This document shows, one piece after another, positions 1 to 5,221 of a stretch of 5,550 bases of DNA. Positions within the stretch are counted from its first letter, which is position 1; each line of letters starts with the position of its first letter. Source of the stretch: Legionella longbeachae (lineage in GTDB: Bacteria > Pseudomonadota > Gammaproteobacteria > Legionellales > Legionellaceae); the NCBI GenBank assembly GCA_016191305.1, contig JACPOX010000229.1, positions 1-5,550 on the forward strand, given 5' to 3'. Position numbers and translations under genes: made by a program. The notes beneath the pieces are model-generated. The model was not told where the DNA came from and ran no database searches. It saw only the letters and a list, made by a program, of their open reading frames with translations.

Positions 1-1251
1 TTCTTTCTTCTCTTCTTCTGAGAGATAAATAGCTAATGCTTCTAGTGGATTATAACCTTCCGCATTTTCAATTGGAGATGTTTCTGAGGGATATTCATCA
101 TTAATATTCCACCCATCAACTATTGCCATATACAGAGAATTAAAAAGCATTTTTGCCTGTTTAATTTTATTTTGTATTATTCGCTCATTTTTGCTTCTAG
201 GTGCTGAGAATAATGAGAGAGTAAAGCCGTATATCCCCGATATTTTGGGTTCAGTATGAGGTTCTATAATGGAAAATGCCCTGTAATAGTCAATAATTCT
301 TTGTATTAAATCATTTTTATAATCCTTATAGTTATCAGGTAAAGTAGCATTTCTTATTAACCACTCCAAACCTTGTAACTTACTTACAACACTTTTACTT
401 TCCTGAATGTACTCTTCATCCACAGTCAATAAGTCCTTAGTTTCCTTTGACAGTGCATCAAAACGTTGTGGCGGTAGGCTCCAATATAGTTTTACATCCT
501 CATCTTTGTTTTTATCACGATAAAATACTGTTTTGCCAGAGTTTCTTGTATGGGTACGTAATGGACCTGTACTATGTAAGAAGACCGGCTCTAAACCTGG
601 TATAAATCGAGGAATGAATGTGTCTTTAAATGGCGCAAGTTGCTTTTCGGTTAAAATTCCTTCTAATAAATCAATTGCTCCAGTTTTACACGTATGCGTA
701 TCTTTAAGCGTTGGTCCAAAGGTCCCCCATGAGATAAAATTAAAAGGCTTTAATCTTGGAGAACGTTTTTCCTTGATTGCATTACTTTGTTCCTCTTCAA
801 ATATTTCTTTGGAATAAGCTTCTTCTTTATAAATTCTTACTTTTCTTTTGGGATCGATTTTTAGAGGGTGTGTACTAACATACTCTTTAATTGCTGATTC
901 TTGTCCTAAAACCTCGTCCGTGCATTTTTTTTGTAATTTTTCAAATTGTTCCTGAGTTAATTCGAAAGTATATCCATGTAAGCCATGGCCAAGATCCATA
1001 AAACGGACTTCTTCGTGAATATACATGCCATGATTACCACTAAAATCGACATTCAAAGCGTATTTAGTTTTTAATTTTCCTGAACAACTATTTGGATCGG
1101 TGGTAGTGGTCACTCCATAAAAACCCCAGGTATCAACAACTTCAAGTAGTTTTTTGTCTTTATCTAATTGAGACAGAAAAAAAGAACCATGCCAAGCAGG
1201 ATTACCTCCCACAGTATGATCGAAAACACAAAAAGTTACTGCATATTGCAT
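1..1251 (-). CDS. Large hypothetical protein, candidate Legionella effector (partial, 3' end beyond left edge)
   Basis: The frame is open for all 417 codons from an ATG at 1251 to the window edge. It starts MQYAVTFCVFDHTVGGNPAW, and an AGGGGGA ribosome binding site ends about 6 bases before the ATG. No signal peptide or membrane segment is visible, so it is probably soluble. Residues 1-115 look like a globular domain rich in aromatics, His and Gly (H12, W20-H21, the NHG and GHGLHG segments). Residues 130-160 are charged and Lys/Glu-rich. A second ordered block has SWGTFGPT near 174-181, HTCKTGAIDLL from 186, and further on LHSTGPLRTHT and LYWSLPP. The visible end is acidic, finishing LSEEEKKE. 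The next gene upstream, rpsT, has its own terminator, so this gene should have its own promoter. I cannot assign a biochemical function. From memory, similar proteins occur in Legionella, where such orphans are often Dot/Icm substrates; that role is inference. Confidence 0.85.
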   Translation of the reverse strand, partial: MQYAVTFCVFDHTVGGNPAWHGSFFLSQLDKDKKLLEVVDTWGFYGVTTTTDPNSCSGKLKTKYALNVDFSGNHGMYIHEEVRFMDLGHGLHGYTFELTQEQFEKLQKKCTDEVLGQESAIKEYVSTHPLKIDPKRKVRIYKEEAYSKEIFEEEQSNAIKEKRSPRLKPFNFISWGTFGPTLKDTHTCKTGAIDLLEGILTEKQLAPFKDTFIPRFIPGLEPVFLHSTGPLRTHTRNSGKTVFYRDKNKDEDVKLYWSLPPQRFDALSKETKDLLTVDEEYIQESKSVVSKLQGLEWLIRNATLPDNYKDYKNDLIQRIIDYYRAFSIIEPHTEPKISGIYGFTLSLFSAPRSKNERIIQNKIKQAKMLFNSLYMAIVDGWNINDEYPSETSPIENAEGYNPLEALAIYLSEEEKKE

Positions 1252-1440
1252 CTTATTTCCCCCTGATATTAAACAAATTTAGCAGCTGCAGTTTACGTAA
1301 TGCTACGGTAGTTTTTAATAGGGTTATTTTGAGTAAATAAAATAAATATGCAAGACAATTTGATTGAAAAACAGAAAATATTAAAATTGATTAGAGTCAA
1401 GAAACGAGATGTCTTTTATTTAGATGAAAATAGGTGATAT

Positions 1441-1472
1441 AAAAAATACCGAACTGACATTTCCAGTTCGGT
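1441..1472 (-). terminator. Rho-independent terminator of rpsT
   Basis: Read on the minus strand, a perfect 9-bp stem (ACCGAACTG pairing with CAGTTCGGT, at 1448-1456 and 1464-1472) closes a 7-base loop. It is followed by one A and then six T's. It begins 18 bases after the rpsT stop codon, the expected place for an intrinsic terminator. It separates rpsT from the large gene to its left. Confidence 0.92.
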
Positions 1473-1490
1473 GTTTATTACTAATAAAAA

Positions 1491-1757
1491 TTACGCAGTC
1501 ATTCCTTTAAGGCGAGCGACTAAGCGACTTTTAATTCGAGAAGCTTTGTTTTTATGAATCAAGCCTTTTGTAGCAGCTTTATCAATAATTGGTTGTGCTT
1601 TGGTGTAGGCAGCATGAGCGGCTTCTTTATCACCTGATTCAACAGCTTTAAGCACATTTTTAATGTAAGTGCGGTACATAGAGCGTGCGCTAGCGTTGTG
1701 TTGACGCAGTTTTACGTTTTGGCGAGCACGTTTAATTGCTGATTTAATATTTGCCAC
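1491..1757 (-). CDS. rpsT: 30S ribosomal protein S20
   Basis: This 88-residue, strongly basic protein binds 16S rRNA early in assembly of the 30S subunit. The N-terminus ([21 protein letters not shown]), the central [17 protein letters not shown] segment and the C-terminal [16 protein letters not shown] segment are hallmarks of S20, and the length matches the family. The start codon is GTG (1757-1755), not ATG. GGAGA at 1769-1765, 7 bases upstream, supports this start, and the protein begins exactly where S20 proteins do. In E. coli rpsT also uses a non-AUG start (UUG), which takes part in translational autoregulation by free S20; the same here is inference. The gene is monocistronic, with its own promoter in the divergent region shared with murJ and a strong terminator. 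Confidence 0.98.
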   Translation of the reverse strand: MANIKSAIKRARQNVKLRQHNASARSMYRTYIKNVLKAVESGDKEAAHAAYTKAQPIIDKAATKGLIHKNKASRIKSRLVARLKGMTA

Positions 1758-1764
1758 TTAAAAA

Positions 1765-1769
1765 TCTCC
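1765..1769 (-). promoter_or_regulatory. Ribosome binding site fixing the GTG start of rpsT
   Basis: GGAGA on the minus strand lies 7 bases before the GTG at 1757-1755. No in-frame ATG competes nearby, so this site together with the conserved S20 N-terminus decides the start. Confidence 0.8.
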
Positions 1770-1797
1770 ACTCATTCAGATGGTACAAAAGATGCTG

Positions 1798-1826
1798 ATC
1801 ATGCCCAATGAGTCAGAATTTGTCAA
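1798..1826 (-). promoter_or_regulatory. Sigma-70 type promoter of rpsT
   Basis: On the minus strand a consensus -35 box TTGACA (1826-1821) is followed after exactly 17 bases by CATGAT (1803-1798), a 4/6 match to the -10 consensus. Transcription would start near 1790, giving a leader of about 33 bases that carries the GGAGA site. It faces away from the murJ promoter. Confidence 0.7.
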
Positions 1827-1837
1827 TATAGTATTGA
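1823..1837. promoter_or_regulatory. 15-bp palindrome between the rpsT and murJ promoters
   Basis: TCAATA-TAG-TATTGA is a perfect 6-bp inverted repeat with a 3-base spacer. It overlaps the rpsT -35 box on one side and the proposed murJ -35 box on the other, so a protein bound here could affect both directions. The dyad could also arise simply because two TTGA-type -35 boxes lie back to back. No regulator can be named. Confidence 0.45.
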
Positions 1838-1863
1838 TGTAACTTTAATGATTTAGGTATATC
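1834..1863 (+). promoter_or_regulatory. Probable promoter of murJ
   Basis: TTGATG (1834-1839) resembles a -35 box and TATATC (1858-1863) a -10 box, with an 18-base spacer. TATCAT two bases further on is an alternative -10. The leader would be about 25 bases and very AT-rich. The call is weaker than for rpsT because both boxes are imperfect in an AT-rich stretch. Confidence 0.4.
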
Positions 1864-1894
1864 ATATAGCATCTTTTATTATTTTTTTATAAAA

Positions 1895-3472
1895 ATGTCC
1901 GCTGCAGATACAGATATTATGGTGCCTAAACGACAGAGCTTATTGCGTTCGACAACCCTTGTTTCAGTAATGACCTTTATTTCGCGTATGTTAGGTTTTG
2001 TGAGAGATATGGTTCTTGCGGATTATTTTGGCGCTCAAGCAGGTATGGATGCTTTTTTTGTGGCATTTCGGATTCCTAATTTTATGCGTCGTTTGTTTGC
2101 TGAAGGGGCTTTTGCCCAAGCTTTTGTTCCTGTACTTGCGGAATATCAGAAAACACGATCTCCCCAAGATGTGCGTGTTTTTATCGCACGCATTGCCGGC
2201 TATTTAGGGTCTATTCTTAGTGTGGTTACCTTGATTGGGATATTTGCAGCCCCGGTGATTATCTATTTATTTGCTCCTGGTTTTAGTCATGACAGTAGTC
2301 GTGCTGTATTGGCTACAGAGATGTTGCGTATTACTTTTCCTTTTTTGATGTTGGTTTCTTTAACTGCTATGGCAGGCGCTGTATTAAATACCTATGGGTA
2401 TTTTGCAATACCGGCATTTACTCCCGTGTTGCTTAATATTTGTATGATTGTTGCAGCAATTTATTTATGCCCTCATTTACCAAGCCCGGTTATAGGACTT
2501 GCTTGGGGAGTATTGATTGCGGGTATTTTACAATTATTGTTTCAAATTCCTTTTTTACATCAACGTGGTTTACTTGTAAGACCTCGTGTAGTTAGAAATG
2601 ATGTAGGGGTTAATAAAGTGCTTAAATTAATGATCCCAGCCTTGTTCGGAGTTTCGGTTGCTCAAATTAATTTAATGATTGATAGTATTTTTGCTTCTTT
2701 TTTAAAAGTAGGGAGTGTGTCGTGGTTGTATTATACAGATAGACTCACAGATTTTCCCTTAGGAGTTTTTGGTGTAGCAATTGCGACAGTCATTCTTCCT
2801 CATCTGTCAAGACAACATTCAGAACAAAGTATAAGTAAATATTCGAGTGCTTTGGATTGGGGCTTGCGTTCCATTTTGTTGATAGGAATTCCTGCAGGAA
2901 TAGGCTTGTGTTTATTTGCAATGCCTTTAATTACCAGTTGTTTTGCTTATGGTAAATTTTCAGCCATTGATGTGATTCAGACTCAGAAAAGCTTAGTTAC
3001 TCTTGGGGCTGGTGTTCCTGCGTTCATGATGATAAAAGTTTTGGCTTCAGGCTTTTATGCACGCCAGGATATTAGTACGCCCGTTAAAGTTGGTGCTATT
3101 TCTATGCTAGTGAATACCTTATTGTGTTGTGTATTTGTTTGGTATTTTGCGCATGCCGGATTAACTTTAGCCTCTGCTTTGGCAGGTTATGTAAATTGTG
3201 GGATTTTATTATTTTTACTGATTAAACGCGAAGTATTCAAACCATCGCCAGGATGGTTAAAGTATTGTGTACAATTATTCTGCGCCAATGTGGCAATTGG
3301 TATTTATTTAATCTTAATGAATGGGACGATGAGTTACTGGCTAAGTTTTTCTCCAGTAATTCGTTTAAGCTTATTGTCTGCACATGTAGTTGTTGCAATA
3401 ATAATTTATTTAGTGGTATTAGGCATAGTTGGGCTTAGGCCGGCTCATTTCCGTGGACAAATAAAGGAATAA
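1895..3472 (+). CDS. murJ: Lipid II flippase MurJ (MviN family)
   Basis: This 525-residue polytopic inner-membrane protein belongs to the MOP exporter superfamily. MurJ moves lipid II from the cytoplasmic to the periplasmic face for peptidoglycan synthesis. The sequence follows E. coli MurJ along its length: SRMLGFVRD at 30-38, DAFFVAFRIPNFMRRLFAEG at 52-71, YYTDRLTDFPLGVFGVA near 278-294, and FYARQDISTPVK further on. The functionally important E. coli residues R18, R24, D39, R52, D269 and R270 correspond to R31, R37, D52, R65, D282 and R283, at a constant offset of 13. Hydrophobic segments run throughout, as expected for 14 helices. The start is uncertain: no Shine-Dalgarno precedes ATG 1895, and ATG 1919 (codon 9) or GTG 1922 are alternatives closer to the usual family start. 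The M17 gene follows after 3 bases. Confidence 0.97.
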   Translation: MSAADTDIMVPKRQSLLRSTTLVSVMTFISRMLGFVRDMVLADYFGAQAGMDAFFVAFRIPNFMRRLFAEGAFAQAFVPVLAEYQKTRSPQDVRVFIARIAGYLGSILSVVTLIGIFAAPVIIYLFAPGFSHDSSRAVLATEMLRITFPFLMLVSLTAMAGAVLNTYGYFAIPAFTPVLLNICMIVAAIYLCPHLPSPVIGLAWGVLIAGILQLLFQIPFLHQRGLLVRPRVVRNDVGVNKVLKLMIPALFGVSVAQINLMIDSIFASFLKVGSVSWLYYTDRLTDFPLGVFGVAIATVILPHLSRQHSEQSISKYSSALDWGLRSILLIGIPAGIGLCLFAMPLITSCFAYGKFSAIDVIQTQKSLVTLGAGVPAFMMIKVLASGFYARQDISTPVKVGAISMLVNTLLCCVFVWYFAHAGLTLASALAGYVNCGILLFLLIKREVFKPSPGWLKYCVQLFCANVAIGIYLILMNGTMSYWLSFSPVIRLSLLSAHVVVAIIIYLVVLGIVGLRPAHFRGQIKE

Positions 3473-3475
3473 AAC

Positions 3476-4530
3476 ATGCAAGCAAAGTTATTTTATGAAA
3501 CGCATCATGATAGAGCAATTCCTCTTTATCTGATCTCTCAAAATGAATGGGAAGATGTCTTGAATAGACTAAACCCAGCGGAACGAAATTGCTTTGAATT
3601 GCATCAATTTAAAGGAAAAATAGCTGACTCCTGTTTAATTTATAATTCAGATGGCTTGGTGGATAAAGTCTATATTGGTACCGGTGATGGAAATCAGATA
3701 CTTGCCATGGCAAATGCCGCCCTCATACTTCCACCCAATAGTTATCAGTTGCAAAATACCTGTACTCAACGAGATTGTTGTCTTTATCCTGGGGAGATGA
3801 GAAACATCCTCGAGTTACTTTAATAGGAAAAGGCGTTTGTTTTGATAGTGGGGGGTTGGATATTAAACCTGCTTCTGGAATGCGTTTTATGAAAAAAGAT
3901 ATGGGTGGAGCTGCTCATGTCATTGGACTTGCGCAATGGATTATGACCCGAGGCTTGCCTATTCGTTTACAAATGCTTATTCCTGCTGTAGAAAATTCTA
4001 TAGGCCCTGATGCATTTAGACCTGGAGATGTGTTAACCATGCGTAATGGTTTGACTGTTGAAGTGCAGAATACTGATGCTGAAGGCCGCTTGGTATTAGC
4101 TGATGCCTTGGTAAAGGCATGTGAAGAACAACCAGAATTATTAATTGATTTTGCTACTTTAACTGGAGCTGCTCGAGTTTCCGTAGGTACAGAGATTGCT
4201 GCATTATTTACGAATAATGAGCAACTGGCCTCGGAAGTGATGGATGCATCCTATAAAGCAGCTGATCCTGTCTGGAGGCTACCATTATTCCCTGCTTATG
4301 AGGAGTTGCTCCGCTCTAATGTAGCTGATATCGCTAATTCAAGTGATAGTCCTTATGCGGGGGCGATTGTAGCCGGATTATTTCTGCAACGTTTTATACC
4401 GAAATCTATACCTTGGGTGCACTTTGATATTATGGCTTGGAATTTAAGTAGCAAACCCGGAAGACCTGAAGGGGGTGAAGCCATGGGATTGCGTGTGGCT
4501 GCGGAATACTTGCAACGGACTTATGGATAA
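3476..4530 (+). pseudogene. Leucyl aminopeptidase family (M17) gene with internal deletion and frame change
   Basis: Two M17 pieces lie in different frames. The N-terminal piece (from ATG 3476) contains GLVDKVYIGTGDGNQILAMA and ALILPPNSYQLQ, then runs into foreign-looking codons and stops at 3821-3823. The C-terminal piece is in another frame, continues from about 3766 (TRLLSLSWGDEKHPRVTLIG) and ends at 4528-4530. It carries the complete catalytic core: GKGVCFDSGG, DIKPASG, MKKDMGGAA and NTDAEGR. Residues matching E. coli PepA K270, D275, K282, D293, D352, E354 and R356 are at codons 3829, 3844, 3865, 3898, 4075, 4081 and 4087, with identical spacing. Between the pieces, roughly 110-130 residues of the usual ~460-residue short M17 protein are missing, including the linker and the NTPAN-type motif. 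The junction is near 3745-3770. A simple deletion would have length 3n+1. A sequencing or assembly error cannot explain so large a loss by a single indel. An AAGGA ribosome site inside the murJ end suggests former co-translation with murJ. Confidence 0.85.
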
Positions 4531-4549
4531 TCCGCAACGATATATTAAG

Positions 4550-4701
4550 TTAACGTGAGTTATGGATAAGGGACTTTGAATTACCTAGAACCGTTCGCCC
4601 TGAGGAGGGCTTTAGCCCGTCTCGAAGGCTAAGCACTGTGCCAAACTCTTAGAGAGAGTGAGCTTTGATCTGAGGTGATTCTCATCCATAACTGATGTTA
4701 A
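4550..4701. mobile_element. 152-bp element with 18-bp terminal inverted repeats (MITE-like dispersed repeat)
   Basis: The left end TTAACGTGAGTTATGGAT (4550-4567) and the reverse complement of the right end, TTAACATCAGTTATGGAT (4701-4684), agree at 16 of 18 positions. The innermost 10 bp are perfect. No open frame or transposase is inside. The core holds a GC-rich hairpin (4591-4628) and a smaller one, ACTCT...AGAGT (4645-4659). It fills most of the gap between the M17 gene and the DUF1840 gene. AAGT occurs just outside or overlapping both ends (4547-4550, 4701-4704), but this is too short to claim as a target duplication. Structure suggests a non-autonomous transposable or palindromic dispersed repeat; copy number elsewhere cannot be judged from this window. 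Confidence 0.6.
4591..4628. repeat. GC-rich palindromic core of the 152-bp element
   Basis: CCGTTCGCCCTGAGGA on the left and GTCTCGAAGG on the right fold around a central GGGC-TTTA-GCCC hairpin (4607-4618), with a few bulges and G-T pairs. From memory, the pattern CGTTCGCCCTGAGG...TCTCGAAGG occurs as a dispersed intergenic repeat in several bacterial genomes; I could not check this. It has no T-tract, so it is not a convincing intrinsic terminator. Confidence 0.55.
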
Positions 4702-4731
4702 AGTCATTGCAATAAATAAAAGGAGATTTTT

Positions 4732-5022
4732 ATGTTTGTAACTTTTCATACAAATGCCTATGAGGACATTACTTATTTTGGTGAGGTAGCTAAGCAGTTG
4801 CTCTCTTTAATGGGACATAGCGGTACAATTCCCGGCGCGATTAAAGCAGAAAATCTTTCTGTAGCTTTGGAAAAATTAGAGTCAGGACTGAGCAAAGAAA
4901 AAAATACTGTTAAAGAAGATGAAGAAAATGAAGAAGAAATCAGCTTAACAAAAAGAGCTATTCCACTAATCAGCTTATTACGGGCTGCAATAAAACAGAA
5001 TAAAGATGTTTTATGGGATTAA
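4732..5022 (+). CDS. DUF1840 domain-containing small protein
   Basis: This 96-residue protein of unknown function starts MFVTFHTNAYEDITYFGEVA. AAGGAG at 4720-4725, 6 bases before the ATG, is a strong ribosome site. The N-terminal segment (VTFHTNAYEDITYFGEVAKQLLSLMGHSG, read from residue 3), the central acidic linker (KEDEENEEE near 61-69) and the C-terminal RAIPLISLLRAAIK...DVLWD are the recognisable DUF1840 pattern, and length fits the family. It is probably cytoplasmic, since no signal or membrane helix is visible. The 152-bp element separates it from the M17 gene upstream, so it is probably transcribed separately, although no clear terminator precedes it. It converges with holC. Confidence 0.85.
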   Translation: MFVTFHTNAYEDITYFGEVAKQLLSLMGHSGTIPGAIKAENLSVALEKLESGLSKEKNTVKEDEENEEEISLTKRAIPLISLLRAAIKQNKDVLWD

Positions 5023-5045
5023 TTAGTTGTCAAAAAAATGTTGAG

Positions 5046-5080
5046 CGGGCCGGAAATATCATATTCTTTTTTCCGACCCG
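5046..5080 (-). terminator. Hairpin, probable terminator for the minus-strand (holC) transcript
   Basis: CGGGCCGGAAA (5046-5056) pairs with TTTCCGACCCG (5070-5080) with one mismatch, giving 10 of 11 pairs around a 13-base loop. On the minus strand the stem is followed after about 7 bases by seven T's (5038-5032). On the plus strand no T-tract follows. It therefore suits holC better than the DUF1840 gene, though the stem may also slow plus-strand transcription. The spacing between stem and T-tract is longer than ideal. Confidence 0.5.
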
Positions 5081-5117
5081 AGAAGTCCATTCTAATTCAT
5101 GATTTGTAATATTTTGA

Positions 5118-5166
5118 GGCAATAGGCAATAGGCAATAGGCAATAGGCAATAGGCAATAGGCAATA
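5118..5166. repeat. Tandem heptanucleotide array, seven perfect GGCAATA copies
   Basis: Seven uninterrupted copies of GGCAATA (49 bp) lie in the convergent intergenic region, 55 bases after the holC stop in transcript orientation. All copies are identical, the pattern expected of recent slipped-strand expansion. The array is outside coding sequence, so changes in copy number would not shift a reading frame. It would alter the distance between the holC stop and its probable terminator. Confidence 0.95.
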
Positions 5167-5221
5167 GATAGGAGGAGAAGCTGCTAAGTTCATTGATGCT
5201 CTGTGGAGGATGTTTTGGTGG

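Larger units (their letters stand above)
1787..1877. repeat. Perfect 10-bp inverted repeat flanking the divergent promoters
   Basis: AAAAGATGCT at 1787-1796 is the exact reverse complement of AGCATCTTTT at 1868-1877, with 71 bases between. The midpoint (1832) nearly coincides with that of the small palindrome at 1823-1837 (1830). Both transcripts leaving this region would therefore carry AGCATCTTTT close to their 5' ends. The repeat is seen directly; any role as operator or initially transcribed signal is inference. Confidence 0.7.

Noticed and set aside
533..817. 94-codon plus-strand open frame
   Set aside because: It lies wholly inside the 417-codon minus-strand gene, has no ribosome site and resembles no family.
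2016..2207. 63-codon plus-strand open frame
   Set aside because: Out-of-frame shadow inside murJ, whose frame is clearly the real one.
3253..3438. 61-codon plus-strand open frame
   Set aside because: Out-of-frame shadow inside the 3' part of murJ.
3775..4530. Stand-alone aminopeptidase gene starting at TTG 3775
   Set aside because: No ribosome site, and M17 similarity already begins upstream of this TTG (TRLL), so it is better read as the downstream part of a broken gene.
4591..4628. Intrinsic terminator for the M17 gene
   Set aside because: A hairpin is present but no T-tract follows on either strand; it fits a repeat-element core better.
5055..5072. AATAT-C-ATATT followed by T's as a plus-strand terminator for the DUF1840 gene
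   Set aside because: The stem is only AT pairs with an impossible one-base loop; the larger GC-rich hairpin containing it is the more credible structure.
5118..5166. CRISPR-like array
   Set aside because: The 7-bp units are contiguous with no spacers, so this is a simple tandem repeat.
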